Origin: CBDFGQ01 sp965247295
Lineage (GTDB): Bacteria; Chloroflexota; Dehalococcoidia; Lucifugimonadales; JAGWBF01
Length of the DNA: 64,000 nucleotides
Direction of reading: 5' to 3'
Assembly: GCA_965247295.1 (NCBI GenBank)
Contig: CBDFGQ010000008.1
Span: 372,001-436,000, forward strand
Shown here piece after piece: positions 54,076-62,896 of this stretch (position 1 is the stretch's first letter; each line of letters begins with the position of its first letter). The notes beneath the pieces were generated by a model, which saw only the letters and a list, made by a program, of their open reading frames with translations, did no database searches and was not told where the DNA came from. A program made the position numbers and the translations under genes.

Positions 54076-54635
54076 TTCTCCGCGCCATGAAGCGCGCCGG
54101 TCAGGCTGCCGCCTACCACCCCGTACTCTACCTCCATCCGCCCGCCCGCGCCGACTCGTAAGCTGCGTCGATGCACTGGAAGATGCGTAGGGCGTCCTCG
54201 ATGGTCGAATATGGTTCCGGGCCCCCGCGCATGTCGTAGACGAAGCTTCCGACCCTAGGTGTCACCAATCTACTGAACGAATACAGGGAATTGACAGTTT
54301 CAGCAGATAGCCATATAGTCTGTGGCATCTCAGCATGCTGCGCTTATGAAAGCACTGAATTCCATCTGGGAAATGCTGGCTAAGGGAGCTAACGACCAGG
54401 GAATAGGGGCAGACATCAACCCCGGATCTCCGGAGCCTCTGGACGAGCAATAGTAGCTCCGCCACCTCCCAATGCGGTGTTTTGTCTATCTAATACCTGA
54501 TCCAAGACTACTCAGATTATATTGAGGTTGCCTCGCTCGCCCGTTCGTCGGGGCGCGAACGATGTGCTGGCGAAAGTAACGTCCGTTGACAGGGACGAAG
54601 CCGCCTTGTGGCGGCGTTGGGCCAGGAGGTGCAAG
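54076..54635. other. Intergenic stretch with a Gfo/Idh/MocA remnant
   Basis: About 560 bp. Apart from the oxidoreductase tail at 54128-54270 nothing is recognisable. Confidence 0.4.
54128..54270 (-). pseudogene. C-terminal remnant of a Gfo/Idh/MocA oxidoreductase
   Basis: Minus-strand frame ending at TAG 54128 reads FVYDMRGGPEPYSTIEDALR then IFQCIDAAYESARAGGW, the family's typical closing helix. The NAD-binding domain is absent, so only the tail survives. Confidence 0.55.
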
Positions 54636-57311
54636 ATGGCCCAGACAGAAGCCATACCTACAGCTATGCCGGGAGTTCTCGCAGGAATCCGAATCCTGGA
54701 CTTCACTTGGGTTCGGGCGGGACCCTGGTGTACACGGTGGCTGGGGGCCCTGGGTGCCGAAGTAATCAAGGTTGCATGGCCGGAGAACCCCAATACGCGG
54801 CGGCTGGCTGGCAGGACAACCCACATACCAGTTGGCCTGCCCGTCAACCTGAACACCCTCGGCAATTTCAGCGACACCAATGCCAACAAGTTGAGCGTCA
54901 CCATCAACACTCGAACGGCCCGGGGCATCCTCCTAATCAAACGTCTAGTGGCCATTTCCGACATCGTCATCGAAAACTTCGCCTATGGGGTATTGGATCG
55001 GTGGGGACTGGGCTACCAGGAGATGACGGAGCTTCGGTCGGATATCATCTATGTTTCGATGTCCGGTTTCGGCCACACGGGCCGAAACCGGGACTATCAA
55101 ATCATGGGACACAGTGCGCAGGCCCTGTCGGGTTTGACGTACCTGTCCGGGCTGCCGGACAAGCCGCCAGCGGGTTGGGGTTGGTCGTACATGGATGACA
55201 CCGCTGGCATGTATGGGGCCATGTATGCTCTGACCGCTTTGTACCATCGGAATGTGACCGGGCAGGGGCAACTCGTGGACATGTCCCAGTGGATCACGGG
55301 AGTGCCACTCAATGGCCCCGTCTTTTTGGACATGCAGGTCAACGGGCGTGCTGATACACGGGCAGGGTATCCGTCGGGGAACCGCGCCCACTGGCCGGGG
55401 ACGCCCCTGGTGAACAACTACAGGGGGCATACGGTGGCGCCCCATAACGCCTACCGGACCAGTACTGGACGGTACAACGACTGGTGCACCATCGCCTGCT
55501 TCTCTGACGAGGAATGGCAGAAGCTGGTTGGGGTCATGGGCTTGCCCACCTGGGCCACGGACCCGAAGTTCGCCACCCTGGAAGGCCGCCTGGAGCACCA
55601 GCAGGAGCTGGACCAGGGCATAGAGGCGTGGACCAAGACCCTGGGCAAGTACGAGATTATGGAGCGCTGCCAGGCTGCAGGAGTCCGGTCCATGCCCGTC
55701 CAGGGCAGCCAGGACCTGGTGGACAACGACCCGCAGCTGCGATATCGAGAGATGTACAGGGAGATGGAACATCCTGTAATGGGGGTCCGGGCCGTTCAGA
55801 ACGCTCCGTTCAAGATGCCGGAGAGACCAGTGGTGAACAGCCGTCCCGGTCCACTGATAGGGCAACACAACAAGGATGTGTTCGAGGGGCTTCTAGGTAT
55901 CAGCCATGAGGAGTTGGTGAGCGGGTTTAAGGACGGCGCCTTTTGGCCCAGGGGACTCAGCATGGATGATTATCCGTACCTCAAAGAGATGATAGACGAT
56001 GCTTTGCCCGTACGGTGGGCAGGCAACCGGCCGGGGCCGAATCCTCCTCCGGCCCCGACGCGGCATCCGAATCCTGAGCCTTCTGGGGCCTTCGCCGGAC
56101 TGCGGGTGCTGGAGCTCTCTGACGAGAAGGGGCAATGGTGCGGGAAGCTGGTGGCCGACATAGGGGCAGACGTTATCAAGATAGAGCCGCCGGGTGGGGA
56201 GGCGGCCCGTACCGTGGGACCGTTCTACCAGGACGCACCGCACCCGGACCGGAGCCTCTCTTTCTGGCATTACAACACCTCAAAGCGGGGCATCACCCTG
56301 AACCTGGAGACGGACTATGGGCGGCAGCTGTTCCGGCGGCTGGCGGAGAAGGCGGACGTGGTTCTGGAGACCTTTAGACCTGGATACATGGCGTCGTTGG
56401 GGCTGGGGTATGAGGAGTTGCGGAAGGACAATCCTGCGCTGATCATGTGCTCTCTGACGCCATTTGGGCAGAGTGGCCCGTGGAAAAGCTATCAAAGCAG
56501 TGACTTGCTGCACCTGGCATCTAGCGGGCAAATGGCCGGCTGCGGCTACTCAGAAGAGGAAGTGCCTGATGCGCCGCCCATAGCTCCTGGAGGCGGACAG
56601 GCGTGGCACATTGGAGGCCAATATGCCTACATCGCAATCGCGGCAGCACTGGTCTACCGGACGGCGACGGGCCTTGGGCAGAACATAGATGTTTCTATTC
56701 ATGATTCTTGTGCCCTGACTACCGAAAACATTGTGACGCAGTACATCTACCGCAAGGAGGTAGTCCGGAGACAAACCGGCCGACACGCTTCCTTCACTCC
56801 CTCGGATCTGGCGCAGCACATGTGCGCGGATGGCAAATACGTCAACGTCGCCGCCCAGATCGTGAGCGAGCTGACCCCGAAGCAGATAGAGGTACTGGGA
56901 GCGTGGATAGATGAACTAGGAATCGCGCGGGACCTGCTGGATGAGAAGATACGGAACCCCGATGCGATTACCGACAATGAACTGTTCCTCTATTTAATCG
57001 GCCACCTCACCCGGAACCAGGTATACCACGGTGGACAGAAGCGGGGCTTCAACATAGGGGCGGTCTGGTCGCCCGGCGAGGTGATGGAGGACCTGCACGT
57101 GGAAGAACGCAGGTTCTGGACAGAGGTGCAGTATCCGGAGTTAGAAAAGAAGTTCCGGCACCCAGGTCACGGCGGAATCTTCAGCAGGTCTCCCTGGAAA
57201 ATCTCGCGTCGGGCGCCTCTTATCGGGGAGCACAACGGAGAGGTCCTATGTGGAGAGCTAGGCCTGAGCAGGGCGGAGCTAGCCGTTCTGGCTGAGGGAA
57301 GCGTGATCTAG
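54636..57311 (+). CDS. Double-domain type III CoA transferase (CaiB/BaiF family)
   Basis: 891 aa from ATG 54636 with AGGAGG 6 bases upstream; the frame back to 54522 has no start signal. Two full CaiB/BaiF units are fused: about 10-490 (LAGIRILDFTWVRAGPWCTR) and about 520-890 (FAGLRVLELSDEKGQWCGKL). Each keeps the catalytic Asp: near residue 214 in GQGQLVDMSQW and near residue 685 in GLGQNIDVSIHD. These enzymes move CoA between carboxylic acids by an Asp-linked anhydride. Normal members are dimers of interlocked about 400-residue chains; the fusion would be an internal pseudo-dimer, perhaps with two specialised halves. Confidence 0.92.
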   Translation: MAQTEAIPTAMPGVLAGIRILDFTWVRAGPWCTRWLGALGAEVIKVAWPENPNTRRLAGRTTHIPVGLPVNLNTLGNFSDTNANKLSVTINTRTARGILLIKRLVAISDIVIENFAYGVLDRWGLGYQEMTELRSDIIYVSMSGFGHTGRNRDYQIMGHSAQALSGLTYLSGLPDKPPAGWGWSYMDDTAGMYGAMYALTALYHRNVTGQGQLVDMSQWITGVPLNGPVFLDMQVNGRADTRAGYPSGNRAHWPGTPLVNNYRGHTVAPHNAYRTSTGRYNDWCTIACFSDEEWQKLVGVMGLPTWATDPKFATLEGRLEHQQELDQGIEAWTKTLGKYEIMERCQAAGVRSMPVQGSQDLVDNDPQLRYREMYREMEHPVMGVRAVQNAPFKMPERPVVNSRPGPLIGQHNKDVFEGLLGISHEELVSGFKDGAFWPRGLSMDDYPYLKEMIDDALPVRWAGNRPGPNPPPAPTRHPNPEPSGAFAGLRVLELSDEKGQWCGKLVADIGADVIKIEPPGGEAARTVGPFYQDAPHPDRSLSFWHYNTSKRGITLNLETDYGRQLFRRLAEKADVVLETFRPGYMASLGLGYEELRKDNPALIMCSLTPFGQSGPWKSYQSSDLLHLASSGQMAGCGYSEEEVPDAPPIAPGGGQAWHIGGQYAYIAIAAALVYRTATGLGQNIDVSIHDSCALTTENIVTQYIYRKEVVRRQTGRHASFTPSDLAQHMCADGKYVNVAAQIVSELTPKQIEVLGAWIDELGIARDLLDEKIRNPDAITDNELFLYLIGHLTRNQVYHGGQKRGFNIGAVWSPGEVMEDLHVEERRFWTEVQYPELEKKFRHPGHGGIFSRSPWKISRRAPLIGEHNGEVLCGELGLSRAELAVLAEGSVI

Positions 57312-57381
57312 CCATGCCTCTCCTGCAACCCGGGGACTGCCCATAGTCCGGGCAGGCTACTTGTGGCGGGCAAGGGGACCC

Positions 57382-57750
57382 TTATACGCGCCCAGGGTTG
57401 CCGTCTGGTAGGAACCAAGGCTTCAAAACGGCTTGGTGTGGCCAAAGGAACTCGAATCCCGCCTCTAGCGCATACTTCTTGTCCAGGTCTTCTCTATCGC
57501 CAATATGGTAGTAAGCATCCGCCGCGAACTTCGCCTTCACTTCAGAGAGCATATGTTTCGGGACGACAAAGTCTACCGAGATGTCGTGCTGGTCCCAGAT
57601 GGCCTGCTGTCCACTCATTGGACGGTCGGAACAACTGCCAATCAAGAAACCCTTCTCTTTGGCTCTCCTCACCATGTCCATGGTCAGGATTCCAGGGGGG
57701 TCACCTACCTCCAGGGTCCCGTCAATGTCAAAACTTATCAGTATCACCAA
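57382..57750 (-). CDS. Small HAD-superfamily phosphatase-like protein
   Basis: 122 aa. HAD motif I FDIDGTLEVGDP near the start, motif II region GSCSDRPMSG, and a late HIGDREDLDKKYALEAGFEF that fits motif IV (GDxxxD-like). No cap domain, so it belongs to the short capless group. Start TTG 57750 (or GTG 57747) with GAGG upstream. Substrate unknown. It converges on the CoA transferase. Confidence 0.78.
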   Translation of the reverse strand: MVILISFDIDGTLEVGDPPGILTMDMVRRAKEKGFLIGSCSDRPMSGQQAIWDQHDISVDFVVPKHMLSEVKAKFAADAYYHIGDREDLDKKYALEAGFEFLWPHQAVLKPWFLPDGNPGRV

Positions 57751-57863
57751 AATAGGTTCCTCTCTAGATAATGTGTAGCAGGCGTACGCTCACTTAAGTG
57801 TAAGTGATTCAACAGGCCGCCCGGGGACCTCATCATCCTTGGAATGGAGTGGCCCCGCAGGGC

Positions 57864-59195
57864 CTAGTCAGGAGTGGCGCTCCACACAGTAAAACTGCCG
57901 CCGCTTCCTCCCATCGGCATGGGACCGCCGGAGACCGCGATCTCAGGCTTTACCCCCGTTACCTGTCGAGCGCCCGCCCGTCCCTGCAACTGCTGGATGC
58001 AGTCGGTATGCATCCAAAAACGGCTGCGGCCGCTTCCGATATTGCCGCCGCTGGGAGAAACCGGGTTCGGTCCCTCGATACTGATATCCGTTTGGTAAAA
58101 GTCTAGGGCCTCCCCAAATTTTATGCCCCGGTAGCCGAGGCCCTCTATGTGGAACTGGTGGAACAGGGAGAAGCCATCATACATGTTTTCGAAGGAGAGA
58201 TCGGCTGCGGTGATCCCGGCGCCCTCATAGATCTTCCTCGCGGTCCTGGCGGTGTTCTCCTCGACCTCATCCAGGGTTGGAGTGAGGCTCCTGGGCATTG
58301 TCCTGCTCGTCGCATGGTTGAGTATGTATACGGGCTTTTGCTTCATGTCCATGACCCGATCGGCGGTCGTGAACAGGTAGGCCGCGCATACCATGGTCGG
58401 TATGTCATTATCGAAGAGGTTCGCCGGCTTGGCTATCCACCTCGCGGCCAGATAGTCCTCCGCAGTCAGTTGCTCAGGCCGGTGCTGGGCCCAGTACCCC
58501 TCCGGGAACAAAAGGCCGTTCCTTTTCGAGTTGGCCATGAATGGGGCCATCATGTCGTGGGTTTTGCCGTACTTCCGGCAGTATTCGGCGAACTGCAGGG
58601 CCGTTCCATAGCACGCCGGGGTACCCCAGAGACCTCTAATCGCGCTAGTCCCGAGAATGGCGTCCTCGGCGTTAGCCCCTCCCTGGTAGTATCGGCCTTC
58701 GAGGTTATGCCAGCCCTTGAGGACTAGGCAGGTGTTAGTGAGGCCATCACCCACGGCCTGGGCGGCGATGACGATGGCGTGGGACATACAATTAGGAACA
58801 TACATGACGAACTTGACATTCGTCAGCTCCGGCATGTTCTTTAAGATCCACTCAGCGCTTAGCTTGGCGATACCGTCCAAGGGGTCGCTAGTGGGATTGA
58901 AGGCGCTGACTACGTCAATGGGGACGGGTCTGCCCTCCGGCCAGTAAGCCCCCGTAGTGGTCAAAGGGTCGAGGACTAAGCCGTCAATCTGATCTGGCGG
59001 GACACCGGCGTCTTCTATCGCCCTCCTTAGCGCCAGGATGCTCCAGGCGCCCACAGATGTCTCGGGTCTTCCGTCCCAGCGTCGGGCAGTTGGAGAGTGC
59101 CCTACACCGACTGCTGCGACCTTCCCTCTGTGTTCCCATAACCCCAATCCCTCTGCGGTTCGATACATGGAAGCTGGAGGATTCTGGGGGTGCAT
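57864..59195 (-). CDS. Thiolase-family protein (SCP-x-like)
   Basis: 443 aa. Thiolase fold: N-terminal KVAAVGVGHSPTARRWDGRP and AIEDAGVPPDQIDGLVLDPL, middle AQAVGDGLTNTCLVLKG, C-terminal YDGFSLFHQFHIEGLGYRG and SPSGGNIGSG. The nucleophilic Cys of degradative thiolases (C-[AS]-S-G context) is not evident: the corresponding region is PNCMSHAIVIAAQ. Such SCP-x-like proteins pair with a DUF35 protein and carry out retro-Claisen or aldol-type steps in steroid or side-chain breakdown. It is followed and preceded by genes on the same strand, and the DUF35 gene lies 50 bp upstream. Confidence 0.9.
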   Translation of the reverse strand: MHPQNPPASMYRTAEGLGLWEHRGKVAAVGVGHSPTARRWDGRPETSVGAWSILALRRAIEDAGVPPDQIDGLVLDPLTTTGAYWPEGRPVPIDVVSAFNPTSDPLDGIAKLSAEWILKNMPELTNVKFVMYVPNCMSHAIVIAAQAVGDGLTNTCLVLKGWHNLEGRYYQGGANAEDAILGTSAIRGLWGTPACYGTALQFAEYCRKYGKTHDMMAPFMANSKRNGLLFPEGYWAQHRPEQLTAEDYLAARWIAKPANLFDNDIPTMVCAAYLFTTADRVMDMKQKPVYILNHATSRTMPRSLTPTLDEVEENTARTARKIYEGAGITAADLSFENMYDGFSLFHQFHIEGLGYRGIKFGEALDFYQTDISIEGPNPVSPSGGNIGSGRSRFWMHTDCIQQLQGRAGARQVTGVKPEIAVSGGPMPMGGSGGSFTVWSATPD

Positions 59196-59245
59196 TGTTC
59201 ACTCCTGTCTACGATGATTTAACGTACCTGGGGGAATAGGTGTGT

Positions 59246-59665
59246 CTAGCCTAATACCCGCCACTCGGGGACCTTTTGTCCGTTTGCGGTCGCCTCGAAC
59301 ACCACCTCTACACTGGCCCCCACTGGGACCTCGTCCACCGGAGTTCCGGGGAGGTGGGAGTACATCTGGATACCGGGATCCTCGTCCAACATGATGACCG
59401 CGACGTTGAACGGTTGATCCTGATGAAGCAGTTTGACAGGGCAGTCGTACACCACACCGTAGTTGTATATCTTGCCCCGCCCACTCATCTCTTTCCACTC
59501 CAGGTTGTCCCCTGAGCCACATTGATCGCACGTCGGCGCCGGAGGGTGCTGGAGCCTGTTGCAGGCTTTACAGTTCTGAATGATCAGCCGCCCCTCGTTG
59601 GCGGCGTCCCAGAAGGGCTTGGTCAACTCATCGGGTACCACACCTTGCTTGGCCATATCACCCAT
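59246..59665 (-). CDS. Zn-ribbon OB-fold protein (DUF35 family)
   Basis: 139 aa. Rubredoxin-like zinc ribbon CKACNRLQHPPAPTCDQCG (four Cys in two CxxC knuckles) followed by an OB fold (GKIYNYGVVYDCPVKLLHQD, FNVAVIMLDEDPG). DUF35 proteins bind acyl-CoA and form complexes with SCP-x-like thiolases or hydratases, which matches the thiolase directly downstream. Confidence 0.93.
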   Translation of the reverse strand: MGDMAKQGVVPDELTKPFWDAANEGRLIIQNCKACNRLQHPPAPTCDQCGSGDNLEWKEMSGRGKIYNYGVVYDCPVKLLHQDQPFNVAVIMLDEDPGIQMYSHLPGTPVDEVPVGASVEVVFEATANGQKVPEWRVLG

Positions 59666-60145
59666 CCATTTTTGATAGGTTCCAGAGCGGACTCGAAAGT
59701 GAGGATCTTAACGCCAGAAGTCTCGTGCGAGGCGCTCGCGAATGCTTTTCGGGGCGGTTAGGTAAACCCACGCCGAGGCTTGGGTGGCGCCGGCCCGCAT
59801 CCTTTGTCGAAATCCCTAGAACACTGTACCAGCCCGTCCGGCAATGCGACGGTGGCGAGGTCGTTCAGCGGCTGGTTGGCTTCCTACAGATTGTACCGCC
59901 TCGTGACCAGCTTATCCAGCGGGAACTTCCCTTCCTGGTACCAACGTAGAAACATTGGAAAGTCCCTCTCGGGGAGGCTGGCTCCACGGTTGCCCCGGTA
60001 TTGGCGTTGATGGGAGACGAAATGGTCACGAAATCCCTGCTACTGGGTACTACAGGACGAGATGAAACCCTGGTTACGGCTGCAATCTGTGGGATAGAAC
60101 AACAACACGCCAGATACGACAGCACCTGTCCGGACAGCGATACAT
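59666..60145. other. Island-end stretch with an alcohol dehydrogenase remnant
   Basis: 480 bp between the DUF35 start and the second partial selC. It contains the dehydrogenase tail at 59758-59998; the last about 145 bp show nothing. Confidence 0.4.
59758..59998 (-). pseudogene. C-terminal remnant of a zinc-type alcohol dehydrogenase
   Basis: Minus-strand frame reads RGNRGASLPERDFPMFLRWY, QEGKFPLDKLVTRRYNL, then an in-frame TAG (59884-59886), then EANQPLNDLATVALPDG and a run-on tail to TAA 59758. This is the C-terminal region of MDR alcohol dehydrogenases of the mycothiol/NDMA-dependent sort. The catalytic and most of the NAD domain are missing. Confidence 0.6.
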
Positions 60146-60210
60146 CTTCAAATCCGTTGTGCCTCGTTAAGCACGGGGCAGGTGGGTTCGACTCCCTCCC
60201 ACTCCCGCCA
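60146..60210 (+). repeat. Partial tRNA-Sec copy 2 (presumed outermost att site)
   Basis: 65 bp identical to the 3' half of selC (17902-17966) except one base, from the anticodon loop CTTCAAA to CCA. Similarity stops at CCA. It presumably marks the return to the original chromosome downstream of selC. Confidence 0.85.
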
Positions 60211-60247
60211 AAACCAATTCATAATAAGACACGTTGAAGCGTGACCG

Positions 60248-61186
60248 TTAGCTCTTCGCGAGCACGGTACTGAGCGCCTCGGACATCTCCTCAAGGGTGA
60301 CGAAACCCTCATAGCGCTGCACGATTCGGCCGTCGGAGCCGATCAGGAACGTCCACGACTCGTTGGACCAGTCGGGGATTGTGCTGAGGCCCCATTCATC
60401 CACGACCGGCGTCACGACCGCCCTACTCAGGTCTCCCTGGACTTCGTCCGGGTTATCATATATCTCCACGTGGATGAAGTTCGCCTCGCCCTTGTGCCGG
60501 TCCTTCAGCTCAGAGACCGTATCAACCTGCGGCCCGCAGGTGGGGCTGCTGCAGAATGCCGGCGTGGCGAACACGATGACCGCGGGCTTGGCACCGATGA
60601 CCGCCTCTGCAATGGTAAGCTGGTACAGGTCCGGGTCCGGGGTAAAGTCGGAGGTCAGCTCCTGGATGCGGCTCACGCTGCTGAGGGTCTTGGTGCGGCT
60701 CAACGGCGCGATTGTTCCGATCTCCGGCACGGCTACCCGCTCTGCGACATCCACCACCAGCTGGGTCTCGCCTGACATCTCCTCACCGTCCACCGTAATG
60801 TCAAGCCGCCAAGGGCCGGGACGGTCGAAGGTCAACTCCGTGTTATAGGCGCCGCGAACCCCGTACGGCCACAGGCGGAAGGTGGCCTGCCTGGTCTCAC
60901 CGGATGCGTCCCTGGCTCCCAGGAACGTCGATTGGACAGTCGCCTCCGGCGCCTGGATCAGCGCCTCCTCACTGGCAAGGAGGAAAGCAACGCGCTGGGT
61001 GCCTACGCGCAACACGGTTGTGGCAAGGATCGGCTCGATACCCCTGCTGGCCGGCTCAGCGAGGGTGGGCGTCGGTGTGGAGCTGGGAACAGAGGCACTG
61101 CCACACGCCAACGCCAGCACGATAACTGGCGCCGCTAGGGCGGGAAGCACACTACGGGCCGGATGGCGGAGGCGCCTGAGCATCAC
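60248..61186 (-). CDS. Thioredoxin-fold lipoprotein
   Basis: 312 aa. Lipoprotein signal with lipobox LALAC (Cys28), a short Pro/Thr linker, a beta-sandwich-like middle (about 50-150; PGPWRLDITVDGEEMSGETQ) and a thioredoxin-like domain (about 190-310; AKPAVIVFATPAFCSSPTCG, then FIHVEIYDNPDEVQ, and STIPDWSNESWTFLIGSDG). The Cys pair is C-S-S-P-T-C, longer than CxxC, as in SCO/PrrC-like or peroxiredoxin-like proteins. It is probably an extracytoplasmic redox or metal chaperone, 5 bp after the next gene and surely in its operon. Confidence 0.82.
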   Translation of the reverse strand: MMLRRLRHPARSVLPALAAPVIVLALACGSASVPSSTPTPTLAEPASRGIEPILATTVLRVGTQRVAFLLASEEALIQAPEATVQSTFLGARDASGETRQATFRLWPYGVRGAYNTELTFDRPGPWRLDITVDGEEMSGETQLVVDVAERVAVPEIGTIAPLSRTKTLSSVSRIQELTSDFTPDPDLYQLTIAEAVIGAKPAVIVFATPAFCSSPTCGPQVDTVSELKDRHKGEANFIHVEIYDNPDEVQGDLSRAVVTPVVDEWGLSTIPDWSNESWTFLIGSDGRIVQRYEGFVTLEEMSEALSTVLAKS

Positions 61187-61191
61187 GGCGC

Positions 61192-62469
61192 CTATGGCCC
61201 TTCCGAGTATGCGCCGAAGGTGAAGGCGAACAGTGAGAAGTCCTCTGAGGTGGAGCTGAGCCTCAGCTCATGGCCATCGAACTTGGGCAGCGCCACGATT
61301 TCATACATGCGCCCTTCGTCCACCCTGAAGCTGCTGCGGCCATCGGCCACAACCACGTCGGCGCCTGCCTCCTCGGAGCGTAGCGGCCGCCCGTCGATGG
61401 TGACCTCCACCTCGAAGGGCTCGCCCTCCTGTGGGTCGATGACCGCGTTCACGCTGCTGGCGAAGAATTTGAGGGCGATGTAGTCCTCGTAGCCCTCCGT
61501 CTCTCGCGCGTGGCGAAGCTCCTCAAGTCCGTTGAACCAGGGTCCCTGCAGGAAGATGAAGTGGTTCTGGTGATCGCCGGGGTCGTTGTAGAACACGACC
61601 CGCTCAGGGCCGTCGTAGTACTCAGGGTGGGCGACGTAGATGCCGCCGGAGGTGTTGTTCCGATCGAAGCCGCCGTAGAGCTCCCGGGTGATGCGCTTGG
61701 CAGGCTCTTGGTTCGAGGCCGCTGCGTCGGGCTTGGGCTCCCGCACCGCGCTCGCCACCACGTCGGACACGTCGAAACCGGCATCCTGGAGGAGCTGGCG
61801 GATCTGCCGTTCGGTTTCCCCATAGGCGCCCTCGCCGAAGTGCGTGTAGCGGACGATGCCATCCTTGTCCACCAGGTACTTGGCCGGCCAGTACCGATTG
61901 CTGTAGGCACGCCACGTGCCGAAGTCGTTGTCCTGGGCCACAGGGTACTCCAGGCCGAAGCCGGCCATGCTGCTAACCACGTTGTCGGTGAGCTTCTCGA
62001 ACTCGAACTCGGGTGAATGGACTCCCACGATGACCAGGCCCACGTCGGCGTATTTGGCGTGCCAGTCCTTTAGATACGGCAGCGTGCGAATGCAGTTCAC
62101 GCAGGTATACGTCCAGAAGTCGATGAGGACCACATTACCCCGCAGGTCATCCATGGTCAGCGGGTCCGAGTTGAGCCAGTTGGAGATGGCCTGGAACTCA
62201 GGGGCCTCGTCCCCGACCTCGCCGCCGGTCCGCTGGGTCAGATTCACGGGAGGTGGGGGCGTGGAGGTCGGTTCCGATTTCGGCACCGGGGTCGGATCGG
62301 GTACCTGTGCCGGCGGGGAGGTCGGCTCCGACTTCACCACCGAAGTCGGGTCGGGTAGCTGCGTTGGCGTGGGCGTAGATACCTCGGAGCGGCTACATGC
62401 GGCAAACGCGATGGCCAGGGCAATCGCCGCAACGGCTACGGGCAATCCTATATGTAGCGTTCTCTTCAT
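61192..62469 (-). CDS. DipZ/TlpA-like thioredoxin lipoprotein
   Basis: 425 aa. Signal with lipobox AFAAC (Cys25), then a Pro/Thr tether holding two similar units (DPTSVVKSEPTSPPAQ and DPTPVPKSEPTSTPPP). The thioredoxin domain (about 85-235) has DFWTYTCVNCIRTLPYLKDW, the C-V-N-C site of DipZ-type proteins, and YPVAQDNDFGTWRAYSNRYW. The C-terminal about 160 residues match the DipZ thioredoxin-like C-terminal beta domain. It lacks the CcdA membrane part of full DipZ, so electrons must come from another protein. Membrane-anchored, facing outward. Confidence 0.9.
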   Translation of the reverse strand: MKRTLHIGLPVAVAAIALAIAFAACSRSEVSTPTPTQLPDPTSVVKSEPTSPPAQVPDPTPVPKSEPTSTPPPPVNLTQRTGGEVGDEAPEFQAISNWLNSDPLTMDDLRGNVVLIDFWTYTCVNCIRTLPYLKDWHAKYADVGLVIVGVHSPEFEFEKLTDNVVSSMAGFGLEYPVAQDNDFGTWRAYSNRYWPAKYLVDKDGIVRYTHFGEGAYGETERQIRQLLQDAGFDVSDVVASAVREPKPDAAASNQEPAKRITRELYGGFDRNNTSGGIYVAHPEYYDGPERVVFYNDPGDHQNHFIFLQGPWFNGLEELRHARETEGYEDYIALKFFASSVNAVIDPQEGEPFEVEVTIDGRPLRSEEAGADVVVADGRSSFRVDEGRMYEIVALPKFDGHELRLSSTSEDFSLFAFTFGAYSEGP

Positions 62470-62896
62470 CGTCTCCCTGTCCGCTGGTAAAATTGCAGAG
62501 GGGAAGGAGGAGGGTCTTCCTTATGATACTACATGATACTACGCCGCGATGGTTATTGGTGGATTCCCATGCACATCGGCTCTCGGTGGCATCCTTCGAC
62601 ACCCCACGCCCTCCGAGTCAATATTATCACGGAGGTACACCTTCCGTACCCGGGGTTAGCCACCGATAGCATGGCCCCCCGCTGCAGGCTGGGGCGCCGC
62701 TAAGCGAGCGTGCGTCATCGTAGAGTGTCCAAGGGGCCCTGTTTCAACCTGTGGCTCGGTCGAGGCGGATCGGGTCTCGCCTGAGACGCTGAGTGGTCGC
62801 GTAGTCGTGTGGACAATGAAATCCTCCCCTGCTATACTCGCCTGTGCATCAACCAAGGCCCGTTATCAGAGTGATGGCCGCGTACCCCGAGGTGCT
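62470..62896. other. Divergent intergenic region
   Basis: About 430 bp. It holds the promoter at 62810-62838 for the rightward genes; no gene is seen. Confidence 0.4.
62810..62838 (+). promoter_or_regulatory. Sigma70-type promoter for the GatC-like/amidase operon
   Basis: TGGACA (62810-62815), 17-bp spacer, TATACT (62833-62838). Each box is one base from consensus. The small gene's ATG lies 58 bp downstream. Confidence 0.65.
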
